64,000 nucleotides of DNA from Devosia sp. XK-2 (GTDB lineage Bacteria; Pseudomonadota; Alphaproteobacteria; Rhizobiales; Devosiaceae), in assembly GCF_037113415.1 (NCBI RefSeq), contig NZ_CP146608.1, forward strand, positions 3,195,001-3,259,000, given 5' to 3'. Positions 1 to 9,350 of this stretch are shown here, piece after piece. The position numbers and the translations under genes were made by a program. The notes beneath the pieces are model-generated. The model ran no database searches and was not told where the DNA came from. It was given only the letters and a program-made list of their open reading frames with translations. The stretch's first letter is position 1. Each line of letters starts with the position of its first letter.

Positions 1-57
1 GCTGTCCCTGCAGAAATGGGAATGCTTGGGTGGGAATACAAGTCCGGGCATAGGACC

Positions 58-97
58 TGCGGCATTGGCCACCTCCCCCAGTTTTGCCGCATTTTTT
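58..97 (+). terminator. Intrinsic terminator of an upstream gene
   Basis: Perfect 7-bp arms TGCGGCA and TGCCGCA surround a 21-base loop and are followed by six T. It reads as a plus-strand terminator for a gene left of the window. The long loop makes it weaker than other terminators here. The rest of bases 1-222 shows no gene or tRNA. Confidence 0.55.
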
Positions 98-222
98 GAG
101 GATAGCAGCACAAGCATTGCTAAGGCGCGCGCGCATACGTAGGTTACGCATTGCGCTTTAGCGTCCAGGCCGAACGAGCCGGCAAGGAAACAAGAAACAC
201 CACCCAATGTAAGGATGGAGCG

Positions 223-2190
223 TTGAACGCGACGCAAAGACGACGCCATGCAGCCATGCTGCAGGCGACCGGCTACGAAGACGGTCCGGCGCTGACCGTG
301 CAATCCACCGATGGTGAGATCCCGCAGGGGCGCGAGCTCAGCTTTGCCTGGCTGAGCGGCACCGTGATGACCGGCCTGACCAGCGTTTTGTTGATGGGCG
401 CCGCGCTTTACGTTTCGTTTCAGGGTCAGGACACGTTCTCGACCGCCTATGCTGCCCTCAAACTGGCCGCGCCCCGTATCGACCAGCCCCTGGCCACGGA
501 TCTCACATCCAAGACGTCACGCCTGCGCCCGGTCGCGGCCACTCGCTCGGATCGCGAAATCATCGAGGCGGCGACGCGCCAGACCGTGGACGGACGCGAA
601 ATCATCCGCAACCAGCCCTTTGTACGCATCGGGGCAACACTGGCCACCACGGCGACCTCGCTATCGGCAGACGTGCCAACCTATGATCCGGTTGCCATTC
701 TCAACAAGACGCAGCCGCTGACCAGCGCGGCGCTCGATATCGCCACCGATGTATATGGCACCGATGTGGACGGCGAGGTTGCGGTCAATCAGTCGGCCAT
801 ACCGGAGGGTTTTGTCCCGGCGCGCGCCGTTACCGATCAGAGTGCGGCCGATTTCGTGCGTGCCATGGTTGGCGCGCCTTTCACCGTTGACGGCGCGAGC
901 CCGGCCTTGGCCTATGCAGCGCTCGCCCCGAGCCTGCGCGATCTTTCATCCGGTCCGGACAATACGGTCACCGGCATCGCCGAAAATGTTACCATTGTGC
1001 CCAAGACCACTCTGGCCAGTGGCGAAACGCTGGGGCGCACCGAACGCTTCCTGACCGTGCGCGAAGTGGGACCGCTTCGCGATACGCTTGAGCGCAATGG
1101 GTTCACGCCGGCGCAGGTGGGCATGGTGGAAAGCACATTGGCCAATCTGATGCCCGCCGCCGGTCTGCCGGCCGGCATTCGCCTGCGCATTCTTTACGGT
1201 CCGCTCGGCAATGGCGCGACGAGCCTGGTGCCTTACCGCATGTCGATCTATCGCCCCGAGGGCGCGCCCGGGGATCGGCATATCGCGACCGTGGCCCTGA
1301 GCGACAATGGTCAATATGTTGTCGGCCTGCAGCCGGACTGGGTGGATTTTCCCGCCGAGGATGTCGAACAGATTAATGTGGGCAACCTGCCCACGGTTTA
1401 TCGCTCGATATGGGAGACTGGCCGCAAGCACGATCTCAGCGACGATACGATCGAGCGGATCATTGGCATGTTTGCCTATGACATCGACATGACCAAGCGC
1501 ATCGCCGCCGGCGATACAATCGAAATTCTCGAAGCCAGCGATGTGGATGGCAGCGCCGGTGGGGACGAACTGCTCTATGTGAGTCTCACGCTCTCGGGGA
1601 CCAAGCGCGAGCTTTACCGATTCACGACCGATGACGGCACGGTCGACTTCTATGACCCCGATGGGGAAACCGGAAAGCGCTTCCTCAATCGCCGGCCGCT
1701 GGAGGGTGGCGGCACGCTGCGCTCGCGCTTCGGCTACCGCATCCACCCCATCTTCAAGACGCGCAAACTCCATACGGGCGTTGACTTGGCTGCGCGCACC
1801 GGCACTCCCATCTACGCGTCCGGCGACGGTGTCATCAGCTATTACAAATGGCAGTCCGGCTATGGCAACAAGGTCGAAATCCAGCACGTCAATGGCTATG
1901 AGACCGCCTATGGCCACATGTCCCGCTATGTCGACGGTCTGGGTGTCGGCTCGCGCGTGCGCCAGGGCCAGATCATCGGCTATGTCGGCTCGACCGGCCA
2001 GTCCACCGGGCCACACCTGCATTTCGAGATCAAGATCAATGGCAATCTGGTCGACCCTCTCAGCGTCAAGCTGCCCAAGGACAATGTCCTGGCCGCGCAA
2101 TATCGGGATGAATTCGACCAGACCATCGCCCAGATCACTGATCTTATGGCCCGCGAACCTGCTCCGGTATCCGTCGCGCAGACCAACTGA
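223..2190 (+). CDS. M23 family metallopeptidase, membrane-anchored murein endopeptidase
   Basis: A peptidoglycan-cleaving zinc endopeptidase expected to sit in the inner membrane and act in the periplasm. A membrane segment lies at about residues 40-66, followed by a long periplasmic region and a C-terminal M23 (LytM-type) domain. The metal and catalytic motifs are visible: HTGVD near residue 517 and HLHFE near 598. The frame is open from a TTG at 151, but the TTG at 223 is preceded by AAGGA at a 7-base spacing and is preferred; an ATG at 256 is another option. The gene converges on the VOC gene. The family is well recognised; the exact cell-wall substrate is not. Confidence 0.9.
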   Translation: MNATQRRRHAAMLQATGYEDGPALTVQSTDGEIPQGRELSFAWLSGTVMTGLTSVLLMGAALYVSFQGQDTFSTAYAALKLAAPRIDQPLATDLTSKTSRLRPVAATRSDREIIEAATRQTVDGREIIRNQPFVRIGATLATTATSLSADVPTYDPVAILNKTQPLTSAALDIATDVYGTDVDGEVAVNQSAIPEGFVPARAVTDQSAADFVRAMVGAPFTVDGASPALAYAALAPSLRDLSSGPDNTVTGIAENVTIVPKTTLASGETLGRTERFLTVREVGPLRDTLERNGFTPAQVGMVESTLANLMPAAGLPAGIRLRILYGPLGNGATSLVPYRMSIYRPEGAPGDRHIATVALSDNGQYVVGLQPDWVDFPAEDVEQINVGNLPTVYRSIWETGRKHDLSDDTIERIIGMFAYDIDMTKRIAAGDTIEILEASDVDGSAGGDELLYVSLTLSGTKRELYRFTTDDGTVDFYDPDGETGKRFLNRRPLEGGGTLRSRFGYRIHPIFKTRKLHTGVDLAARTGTPIYASGDGVISYYKWQSGYGNKVEIQHVNGYETAYGHMSRYVDGLGVGSRVRQGQIIGYVGSTGQSTGPHLHFEIKINGNLVDPLSVKLPKDNVLAAQYRDEFDQTIAQITDLMAREPAPVSVAQTN

Positions 2191-2199
2191 ACCGCCCGC

Positions 2200-2547
2200 T
2201 TATTCCGGCCGCGTCACATAGACCGCCAGTTCATTGCCGCCCGGCTCCCGGAAATGGAATCGGCGCCCGCCGGGAAAATCGAACTGCGGGCGCGTAATGA
2301 CGCCACCGGCCTTGACCACGCGCCGCTCGGCATCGTCCAGGTCCTGCGTGCGGATCACCGCCATGGTGGCCGTGACGCGGTTATCGGCCTGGTCCACCCC
2401 ACCATCGATGCCAGCCCCCTCGAGCCCGTCATAATCCGGGCCATAGCTGGTTATGCCCCAGCCAAAGGCGGCCCGGAAAAAGCCGCTTGTGCCCGCACGG
2501 TTGTTGGACGGAAACTCGATATAGTCGATGCGGTCGGCCACGCTCAT
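2200..2547 (-). CDS. VOC (glyoxalase/bleomycin-resistance fold) protein
   Basis: A 115-residue single-domain vicinal-oxygen-chelate protein. The N-terminal IDYIEFPS strand and the C-terminal FHFREPGGNELAVY segment are typical of this fold, where a His/Glu pair binds metal. The length fits one complete VOC unit. The ATG is preceded by GAGAGGAG. The substrate cannot be told from sequence; many such proteins act on small electrophiles or dioxygenase-type substrates. It lies 62 bases downstream of the LysR gene on the same strand, so the two could be co-transcribed. Confidence 0.82.
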   Translation of the reverse strand: MSVADRIDYIEFPSNNRAGTSGFFRAAFGWGITSYGPDYDGLEGAGIDGGVDQADNRVTATMAVIRTQDLDDAERRVVKAGGVITRPQFDFPGGRRFHFREPGGNELAVYVTRPE

Positions 2548-2609
2548 CTCCTCTCAGCACCAGAAATGTTCTGGATTTGTTCTAGGCGGGTTTCATCGGG
2601 GGCGCAAGG

Positions 2610-3533
2610 CTAAAGTTCGGGCTCGCCCTCCCGGGCTAGGCCCTCAACCTGCGCCATATGCGCAACGACCATCTCGCGCAGCGCGTTGAAATTGGGCGTG
2701 CCGCGCAGATGGTCGCGCGCCAGGATATAGATCGGCTTTGGCGCGGGTGCGTAGCCGGGCAGAACCTCTTCGAGCACGCCTTTTCTGATGCGCTCGGCGA
2801 CGTGATAGCGCGGCGCCTTGGCAAAGCCGATGCCGCCCAGCACGGCATGCAGCAGCAGTTCGGGATGTTGCGCGGAAAAATCCGGAGACACGCGCGCCTT
2901 GAGCGGCGCGGTGCCATGCACCAGCGCAATCTCGGCCTCTTCGGGATCTTCGCGATATTGGATATAGCTCAGCCGCGCCAGATCGTCCGGACCCGAGGGG
3001 CGGCCAACCGCATCGAGATAGGTCGGCGTGGCGATCAACACCCCACCCATCCAGCCGATCCGCTGCACAAATCCAGCACAGTCCCCCATCCGGCCCGAGC
3101 GAATGGCGACATCGACATTATCCCGGTCGAGATCGAGCAGCGCATCGCTGGCCACCATCTCGATATGCAGGTCCGGATATCGTTGGTGCAATGCGGTGAG
3201 CATGGGCCCCATTATGGTCTGGCCGAACAGCACATTGACAGTCAGCCGCAAGCGTCCGGAGACGGCCCCGCGCAGCACCTGCAAGCCCGACTGCATGGCG
3301 CTCAACTCGGCCAGCACTCGCCTGGCATGGGTCAAAACCAGTGCACCGGCTTGCGTCGCCACCACACCGCGCCGCGACCGGATGAGCAGAGACTGCCCAA
3401 GCGCGCCTTCCAACTGCGCCAATTTCTGGCTGACGGCCGGTTGGGTCACGCTCAGATGCTTGGCGGCCGCCGATATAGAGCCCTGTTCCACCGCCGCCAC
3501 CAGGCTGCGCAGCGCGACTAAATCCATAACCAT
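2610..3533 (-). CDS. LysR family transcriptional regulator
   Basis: A 307-residue LTTR with the standard layout: an N-terminal winged helix-turn-helix (about residues 8-60, including AAAKHLSVTQPAVSQKLAQL) and a C-terminal periplasmic-binding-like effector domain. It is divergent from the metallo-hydrolase gene at 3625 with a 91-base gap, the usual LysR arrangement for controlling a neighbour, so that hydrolase is its most likely target. A second in-frame ATG two codons in is an alternative start. The inducer is unknown. Confidence 0.9.
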   Translation of the reverse strand: MVMDLVALRSLVAAVEQGSISAAAKHLSVTQPAVSQKLAQLEGALGQSLLIRSRRGVVATQAGALVLTHARRVLAELSAMQSGLQVLRGAVSGRLRLTVNVLFGQTIMGPMLTALHQRYPDLHIEMVASDALLDLDRDNVDVAIRSGRMGDCAGFVQRIGWMGGVLIATPTYLDAVGRPSGPDDLARLSYIQYREDPEEAEIALVHGTAPLKARVSPDFSAQHPELLLHAVLGGIGFAKAPRYHVAERIRKGVLEEVLPGYAPAPKPIYILARDHLRGTPNFNALREMVVAHMAQVEGLAREGEPEL

Positions 3534-3624
3534 CTCTTATATCATATCCAAGAACATGCCCGCTTATTTCCGGTATCGCTTATATCTAAATCGAACCCCA
3601 TCCACAATTGGAGGTTCTTCCGAC
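3534..3624. promoter_or_regulatory. Divergent LysR/metallo-hydrolase promoter region
   Basis: This 91-base gap is clearly AT-richer than its surroundings and has two copies of GCTTAT about 16 bases apart, plus other TTATATC-like stretches. LysR regulators usually bind AT-rich imperfect dyads in such gaps. No exact T-N11-A operator can be assigned. The GGAGG at 3610-3614 is the ribosome-binding site of the hydrolase. Confidence 0.45.
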
Positions 3625-4632
3625 ATGCCCGATACCAGAGCCAGCCTATCCCGCCGACAGCTCCTTGGCGGCCTCGCCCTGGCGCCAGCCACCCTCGCCA
3701 TACCCGCCTTGTTGCGCCAGGCGCCTGCCCTTGCCGAACAAGGGGTCGAAACAATCGAAAGTCCAGCGGCCATTCTCCGCCACCGTATCGGCGAAATCGA
3801 GGTGATCGCCGTGTCCGACGGGCGCGGTCCCATTGCCAATGAGCTGATCCTCGGCTTTGAAAACGAGGCTGCCCAGGCAGCGGCCACGGTCGCGCATAAA
3901 CTGCACGACCCGGTCAATACCGTCATCTCGATCAATGCCTATGTGATCCGCACCCCTGACCGGCTGATCGCCGTCGATACCGGCGCCGGCACGGCCCTGG
4001 GGCCCACGGCCGGCGGCTGGCTGGAGAGTCTGGCCCTGGCCGGCGTATCGGCGGAGGAGATCGACACCCTCTTTCTCACCCATACCCATATCGACCATGT
4101 CGGCGGCATGACCGCCAGCGACGGTAGCCGCCGGCTCGCCAATGCCCAGTTGGTCACGGCCGAGGTCGAATGGGCCTTCGCCCATGACGATGGCATGCTC
4201 GCCGCCATTCCAGAAGCGTTCAAGGGCATGACGCTGGCCGCCAGATCGCAGCTCGCCCCCTATGCGGAAGGCCGTCTCGTGCTGGCAATGAACCGGGAAA
4301 CCGAAATCGCCCCTGGCGTGACGGCAATACCCTTGCCCGGCCATACGCCGGGCCATATGGGCCTGCGCATCGAAAGCCGGGGCGAGGCCCTGCTGATCTG
4401 GGGCGACCTGGTGCACACGCCGGCCTATCAATTCGCCCATCCGGACTGGTCCGTCGCCTTCGACGCGGATGGTCCCACCGCCATTGCTAGTCGCCGACGT
4501 ATGCTCGATATCGTCGCCAGCCAGGATCTCATGGTCGCCGGCATGCATCTGGATTTTCCGTCTTTGGGATATGTCGAACACAAGGATGGCGCCTATCGCT
4601 ACCTCGCTGCGCCGCCCGACTTCCGAATCTGA
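3625..4632 (+). CDS. MBL-fold metallo-hydrolase with Tat signal
   Basis: A 335-residue metallo-beta-lactamase-fold hydrolase. The zinc-binding HTHIDHVGG motif (HxHxDH) lies near residue 153 and a GHTPGH histidine motif follows. The N terminus has a twin-arginine signal, SRRQLLGG, then a hydrophobic stretch ending near ALA, so export as a folded, metal-loaded enzyme is likely. The ATG at 3625 is used because GGAGG sits 10 bases upstream and it opens directly into the Tat signal; the open frame runs further upstream but only as antisense to the LysR gene. Homologues include quorum-quenching lactonases and other periplasmic hydrolases; the substrate is not determined. Confidence 0.88.
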   Translation: MPDTRASLSRRQLLGGLALAPATLAIPALLRQAPALAEQGVETIESPAAILRHRIGEIEVIAVSDGRGPIANELILGFENEAAQAAATVAHKLHDPVNTVISINAYVIRTPDRLIAVDTGAGTALGPTAGGWLESLALAGVSAEEIDTLFLTHTHIDHVGGMTASDGSRRLANAQLVTAEVEWAFAHDDGMLAAIPEAFKGMTLAARSQLAPYAEGRLVLAMNRETEIAPGVTAIPLPGHTPGHMGLRIESRGEALLIWGDLVHTPAYQFAHPDWSVAFDADGPTAIASRRRMLDIVASQDLMVAGMHLDFPSLGYVEHKDGAYRYLAAPPDFRI

Positions 4633-4633
4633 C

Positions 4634-4663
4634 AACGAAAAGGGCCGGCCTTGCGGCCGGCCC
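4634..4663 (-). terminator. clpB intrinsic terminator
   Basis: Perfect 9-bp arms GGGCCGGCC and GGCCGGCCC with a 4-base loop (4642-4663). On the minus strand they are followed by TTTTCGTT, directly after the clpB stop codon at 4688. Confidence 0.8.
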
Positions 4664-4687
4664 CCATGGGATCGAAGCAGAATACGG

Positions 4688-7303
4688 TCAGGCCGCGGCG
4701 TGCGTTTCACCCGTTCCGCCGGGCCGCAGCACAATGCCGTTCTCATCGGCATCCACCAGCACGTGTCCGCCATCGCTGACATTGCCGGAAAGGATTTCCT
4801 CGGCCAGCTCATCCTGCACTTCACGCTGGATGACGCGCTTGAGCGGCCGGGCCCCATAGGCCGGGTCATAACCTTCATTGGCCAGCCAATCGCGCGCCTT
4901 GGAGGTCAGCGCCAGGGTGATGTCACGATCCTTGAGCAGCGCTTCAAGACGCCCGAACTGGATATCGACAATATTGCTCATATGCTCGCGCCCCAGACGG
5001 TGGAACAGCAGAATCTCGTCGATCCGGTTGAGGAATTCGGGCCGGAAGGCCGCCTTGACCGCGTCCAGAACCTTGCCGCGCGCCAGCTCGACCGGATCGC
5101 CATCCTTGAGCTCGACCAGATATTCGGCCCCGAGATTGGAGGTGAGAATGATGACCGTGTTGCGGAAATCCACTGTACGCCCCTGACCGTCGGTCAACCG
5201 GCCATCGTCGAGCACCTGCAAGAGCACGTTGAAGACGTCCGGATGGGCTTTTTCGATCTCGTCAAACAGCACAACCTGATAGGGCCGGCGCCGCACTGCT
5301 TCAGTCAACACCCCGCCTTCATCATAGCCGACATAGCCCGGAGGCGCCCCGATCAACCGGGCCACCGAGTGCTTCTCCATGAATTCGGACATATCGAGCC
5401 GCACCATGGCGGTTTCGTCATCGAACAGGAATTGCGCCAAAGCCTTGGTCAATTCGGTCTTGCCCACGCCAGTGGGGCCCAGGAACATGAACGAGCCGAT
5501 CGGCCGGTTCGGGTCCTGCAGGCCCGCTCGCGAACGACGCACCGCCTTGGCGACGGCAGCCACAGCCTCGGACTGGCCGATGACGCGGGCACCGAGCGAA
5601 TTTTCCATATGCAGCAGCTTTTCGCGCTCGCCTTCCATCATCCGGTCCACCGGAATGCCGGTCCAGCGCGAAACGACCTGTGCGATATCGGTGGCCTCGA
5701 CCGTCTCCTTGGCCATGACCGGATCAGGCTTGCCGTCGCCGTCCGCATCGTCAGCAGCGGCGAGCCGCTTTTCGAGATCGGGAATGACGCCATAGGCCAG
5801 CTCACCGGCCTTGGCCAGGTCGCCCTGGCGCTGCGCGATTTCGAGCTGGGAGCGGGCGGCATCGAGCTCTTCCTTGATCTTGGTCGAGCCTTGCAGCCGT
5901 TCCTTCTCCTTGAGCCATTTGGCCGAAAGGGTCTGCGCCTGCTCTTCCAAGCCCGCCAGATCATGTTCGAGCCGCTCGAGCCGGGTCTTGGACCCCTCGT
6001 CGGTCTCCTTCTTGAGCGCCTCACGCTCAATCTTGAGCTGCATGATGCGGCGATCCAGCTCGTCCAGGGCCTCAGGCTTGCTGTCGACGGCCATGCGCAG
6101 CCGCGCGGCGGCCTCGTCCATCAGGTCAATGGCCTTGTCGGGCAGGAACCGGTCGGTGATGTAGCGGTTGGAAAGAGTGGCCGCACTCACCAGCGCGGAG
6201 TCGGCGATGCGAATACCGTGATGCAGCTCGTACTTTTCCTTAAGACCGCGCAGGATGGAGATCGTGTCCTCAACGGTCGGCTCGCTGACAAAGACGGGCT
6301 GGAAGCGCCGGGCTAGTGCCGGGTCCTTTTCGACATGCTTGCGATATTCATCGAGCGTCGTCGCGCCAACACAGTGCAGCTCGCCCCGTGCCAAAGCCGG
6401 TTTCAAAAGATTGGACGCGTCCATGGCGCCTTCGCTCTTGCCTGCGCCGACCAGCGTATGCATCTCGTCGATGAACAGGATGATTTGCCCCTCGGCCGCC
6501 TGCACCTCGCTCAGCACCGATTTCAGCCGCTCCTCGAACTCACCGCGATATTTCGCGCCCGCAATCAACGCCCCCATATCGAGCGCGAGCAGGCTCTTGT
6601 TCTTGAGCGATTCGGGCACGTCACCATTGACGATACGAATGGCCAGGCCCTCGGCGATGGCGGTCTTGCCCACGCCGGGTTCACCGATCAGCACCGGATT
6701 GTTCTTGGTGCGGCGGCTCAAGACCTGAATGGTGCGGCGAATCTCCTCGTCCCGGCCAATCACCGGGTCGAGCTTGCCTTCACGCACATCCTTCGTCAGG
6801 TCCCGTGCATATTTCTTGAGGGCATCATAGGCGCTCTCCGCCGAGGCAGAATCAGCCGTACGCCCCTTGCGGATTTCTTCAATAGCCGCGTTGAGACCCT
6901 GCGCGGTCACACCGGCAGAACTCAAAATCTTGCCGGCGTCGCTGTCCTTTTCGATCACCAGCGCCAAAAGCAGGCGCTCGACCGTCACAAAGCTGTCCCC
7001 AGCCTTCTGCGCGGCCTGTTCTGCGGTGTCGAAAACCTTGGCCAATTCGCGGCTGAGATAAAGCTGGCCTGCATCGCCACTGACTTTAGGAATTTTGTTC
7101 AGCGCCGCTTCAACGCCGGCCCGCGCGGCCTTGGCATCGCCCCCGGCGCGCTCGATCAGCCCATTGGCCATGCCCTGGTCGTCGTCCAGCAACACCTTGA
7201 GCAGGTGAATGGGCGAAAATTGCTGGTGCCCCTGGCTAAGGGCAGCGGTCTGTGCGCTCTGGATAAAGCCACGGGCCCGCTCGGTATATTTCTCGATATT
7301 CAA
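4688..7303 (-). CDS. clpB: ATP-dependent chaperone ClpB
   Basis: An 871-residue Hsp100 disaggregase that works with DnaK to rescue aggregated proteins after heat stress. It has the N-terminal Clp repeat domain, AAA1 with Walker A GEPGVGKT, the long coiled-coil middle domain typical of ClpB (absent from ClpA), and AAA2 with Walker A GPTGVGKT. The start is the TTG at 7303, which gives [13 protein letters not shown] and is preceded by AAGGAG seven bases upstream. The frame is open further upstream, but those residues do not look like ClpB. Its own terminator lies downstream and the DUF4167 terminator upstream, so it is probably monocistronic. Confidence 0.97.
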   Translation of the reverse strand: MNIEKYTERARGFIQSAQTAALSQGHQQFSPIHLLKVLLDDDQGMANGLIERAGGDAKAARAGVEAALNKIPKVSGDAGQLYLSRELAKVFDTAEQAAQKAGDSFVTVERLLLALVIEKDSDAGKILSSAGVTAQGLNAAIEEIRKGRTADSASAESAYDALKKYARDLTKDVREGKLDPVIGRDEEIRRTIQVLSRRTKNNPVLIGEPGVGKTAIAEGLAIRIVNGDVPESLKNKSLLALDMGALIAGAKYRGEFEERLKSVLSEVQAAEGQIILFIDEMHTLVGAGKSEGAMDASNLLKPALARGELHCVGATTLDEYRKHVEKDPALARRFQPVFVSEPTVEDTISILRGLKEKYELHHGIRIADSALVSAATLSNRYITDRFLPDKAIDLMDEAAARLRMAVDSKPEALDELDRRIMQLKIEREALKKETDEGSKTRLERLEHDLAGLEEQAQTLSAKWLKEKERLQGSTKIKEELDAARSQLEIAQRQGDLAKAGELAYGVIPDLEKRLAAADDADGDGKPDPVMAKETVEATDIAQVVSRWTGIPVDRMMEGEREKLLHMENSLGARVIGQSEAVAAVAKAVRRSRAGLQDPNRPIGSFMFLGPTGVGKTELTKALAQFLFDDETAMVRLDMSEFMEKHSVARLIGAPPGYVGYDEGGVLTEAVRRRPYQVVLFDEIEKAHPDVFNVLLQVLDDGRLTDGQGRTVDFRNTVIILTSNLGAEYLVELKDGDPVELARGKVLDAVKAAFRPEFLNRIDEILLFHRLGREHMSNIVDIQFGRLEALLKDRDITLALTSKARDWLANEGYDPAYGARPLKRVIQREVQDELAEEILSGNVSDGGHVLVDADENGIVLRPGGTGETHAAA

Positions 7304-7397
7304 TGCAACTCTCCTTGTCTCGCCCGCCATCCGGCCCAATGGCACCGGCATGACGTCGGAAGCGTCGTTTGAACCATGCCCATATCGGCGCATCGCT

Positions 7398-7415
7398 CGA
7401 CCTAGATGTAGGTCG
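7398..7415. promoter_or_regulatory. Perfect palindrome upstream of clpB
   Basis: CGACCTA and TAGGTCG arms with a 4-base centre, about 95 bases upstream of the clpB start codon and between the DUF4167 terminator and clpB. The position suits an operator or promoter-overlapping site. I could not match a convincing RpoH promoter to it. Confidence 0.4.
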
Positions 7416-7481
7416 TCCGCGTCCATGCAAAAGAGGGCATGGGAGAGAATTTCAGCCAGACGGCCCCGCGTCATTGATCGG

Positions 7482-7513
7482 AAACAAAAATGCCGGGCAC
7501 TGAACCCGGCATT
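7482..7513 (-). terminator. DUF4167 gene intrinsic terminator
   Basis: Perfect 9-bp arms AATGCCGGG and CCCGGCATT with a 7-base loop. On the minus strand they run into TTTTTGTTT, 22 bases after the stop codon of the DUF4167 gene. This separates it transcriptionally from clpB. Confidence 0.85.
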
Positions 7514-7534
7514 TCATATTTCTTCGCGCCATTC

Positions 7535-8128
7535 CTATTCGGCGGCGTTGCCGGTGAGAAAGGCCGGAAGCTCCGGCGTTTCGGGCTGCGGCGCATTGGC
7601 GGCATCGGCATTGGCCTCGCCTCCGGCATTGCGGCGGCGGCGCGGCCGGCGCTCGCGCGGCTTGCGCGCCGGCTGTTCGCCCTCGCCTTCTGCCGCGGCG
7701 GCCTCGTCTGCCGGCTTGTCGCCGGCCTCGGCGGCGGCCGGTGCCTGTTCGCTTTCGCTATCATTGCTCTGCTGGGCCGGCTGCACCGGCTGGGGCGAGG
7801 AGAAGCGCGAATTGACGTCGCTGACGTCGTCTTCAAACTCGTTCTCGTCCTGGCTCTGGCCTTCGCGTGGGCCATTCATGGCCTGCTGAGCGGAAGAGAC
7901 GATGCGGAAATAGTGCTCGGCATGCTGCAGATAATTTTCAGCCATCACCGAGTCGCCCGAAGATTGGGCATCGCGGGCCAACTGCATATATTTCTCGGCG
8001 ATATGGGCGGCGTTACCGCGCACCTTCACATCCGGTCCATTGCTTTCGTAATTGCGTGACAGCGGATTGACATGTTTGCGTCCGCCATTCCGGCCACGCT
8101 GCCGGTTCTTGTTCTGATTAGGTCTCAT
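7535..8128 (-). CDS. DUF4167 domain-containing protein
   Basis: A 197-residue protein. The conserved N-terminal part (about residues 1-85) is basic and has the DUF4167 signature, including NPLSRNYESNGPDVKVRGNA and an AEKYMQLARDA helix. The C-terminal half is low-complexity, rich in Ala, Pro, Glu and Arg. The family is typical of Alphaproteobacteria and has no proven function; its basic N terminus and tail rich in charged residues suggest nucleic-acid or ribosome contact, which is only inference. It lies between prmC and clpB and ends at a strong terminator. Confidence 0.88.
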   Translation of the reverse strand: MRPNQNKNRQRGRNGGRKHVNPLSRNYESNGPDVKVRGNAAHIAEKYMQLARDAQSSGDSVMAENYLQHAEHYFRIVSSAQQAMNGPREGQSQDENEFEDDVSDVNSRFSSPQPVQPAQQSNDSESEQAPAAAEAGDKPADEAAAAEGEGEQPARKPRERRPRRRRNAGGEANADAANAPQPETPELPAFLTGNAAE

Positions 8129-8471
8129 CGGGTCGCTTTGTCTAACTCTAAAAAGCTAAGCGTCACATCAACGGGCGGATCGGCATAAAGACCCGATCTG
8201 GCCCTGATCCCGTCGGCAGTAACAGCGCGCCTTGCGGAATCTCATCTGGCTTCATGAAGACCGAATGCGGTCGGCAACGACCCTGGACAAGTCCATCCCG
8301 TCCCCCGCGTCGTTCCGGGCCTCCGGAACCGCGCTGCACCAGCAGCAGACTGCATTTTGGATCGGGTGTGATCGCCGCGGCGCCCATGATGCGCCATTGA
8401 CAGCAGTTACAAACTAACCGCTTCGGCTCGGTTTGACTAGCACAAACTGCATTTGTGCCCAACCGGGCCTG
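8129..8471. other. Non-coding gap with hairpins between prmC and the DUF4167 gene
   Basis: No convincing gene. An open frame of 99 codons (8163-8462, minus) looks compositional only. A perfect inverted repeat GTTCCGG/CCGGAAC with a 4-base centre lies at 8312-8329. Just after the prmC stop, an AACCG...CGGTT stem followed by AGTTTG could act as a weak terminator. The DUF4167 promoter must lie near 8130-8200. Confidence 0.5.
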
Positions 8472-9350
8472 CTACTGGCCTTTCAAGTGGTGCGCCTGGA
8501 TCACACGATCAAGGCCATTGATATCCTTGTGAACGGCGATATCGGCAAAACCATGCCCGGCAAACAGGGCCCGCACGCTTTCGCCCTGATCGTGACCAAT
8601 CTCCACCAGGATTTGGCCACCGCCCGCCATATGCGCCGTGGCGGCCGCAGCAATGATCCGATAGGGCGCAAGCCCATCCGGCCCGCCATCAAGCGCCAGG
8701 CGCGGGTCGAAATCCTTCACTTCCGACGCCAGCGTCTCCACCACGGCGCTCGCAATATAGGGCGGGTTTGACGTGATAAGGTCAAATCCGCACTCCCCTA
8801 TTGGCGACGTGACATGCAGGGCCCCGAACCAACTCCCCTGCGCAAAGGTAAGGCGGTCGGCCACCCCGTGCCGCGCTGCATTGAGACGGGCCATCTCCAG
8901 CGCATCGGGATTGATATCGGTGGCCAGGGCATGCGCATCCGGCCGATTGGCCAAAATGGCGATGGGTATGCAACCCGTGCCCGTTCCAAGGTCCAAGAAC
9001 TGTCCGCTTTCGGGCAGCGCCTTGATGGCCAGCTCCACCAGCAATTCGGTATCCGGACGCGGCTCGAGCGTTGCGCCATTGAGCCCGAATGGCAGGCCGA
9101 AAAACTCTTTCTCGCCCAGAATGCGCGCGACCGATTGCCCGGTCATCCGCCGCTGTAGCAGATCGGCGACCAGCGCCGCCTGCCCGTCGGTCACCGGCTC
9201 CTGTTCGCGCGTTGCCAACGCCAGCGCATCCAGACCCAAAGCTTGCCCTACTAGAATTTTGGCATCGAGCGCGGCGGTTTCAAAGCCGAGCCGCGCCAGC
9301 ACATCGCGCCAGCCGCGCCAAAGCGCACCAATGCTCGGCTGCTCGCTCAG
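8472..9350 (-). CDS. prmC: Release factor glutamine methyltransferase PrmC
   Basis: Methylates the glutamine of the GGQ motif in release factors, here the product of the adjacent prfA. The SAM-binding motif LDLGTGTGC and the substrate motif NPPY are present. A conventional GTG start at 9302 gives 276 residues, but the frame continues upstream through [11 protein letters not shown], which resembles the normal PrmC N terminus. The upstream CTG at 9350 overlaps the prfA stop (CTGA) and has GGAG eight bases before it, so I prefer it (292 residues). The function is firm; the start is inferred. Confidence 0.93.
   Translation of the reverse strand: MSEQPSIGALWRGWRDVLARLGFETAALDAKILVGQALGLDALALATREQEPVTDGQAALVADLLQRRMTGQSVARILGEKEFFGLPFGLNGATLEPRPDTELLVELAIKALPESGQFLDLGTGTGCIPIAILANRPDAHALATDINPDALEMARLNAARHGVADRLTFAQGSWFGALHVTSPIGECGFDLITSNPPYIASAVVETLASEVKDFDPRLALDGGPDGLAPYRIIAAAATAHMAGGGQILVEIGHDQGESVRALFAGHGFADIAVHKDINGLDRVIQAHHLKGQ

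Noticed and set aside
4469..6316. Long plus-strand open frame opposite clpB
   Set aside because: Antisense to a certain gene. High GC and codon bias leave the opposite strand open; the protein is His/Arg/Gln-rich with no fold signature.
7304..7481. RpoH (heat-shock) promoter for clpB
   Set aside because: No clear CTTG...-10 pair with good spacing was found; only a palindrome could be reported.
8163..8462. 99-codon minus-strand frame between prmC and the DUF4167 gene
   Set aside because: No ribosome-binding site, no recognisable segment, and it contains hairpins; treated as non-coding.
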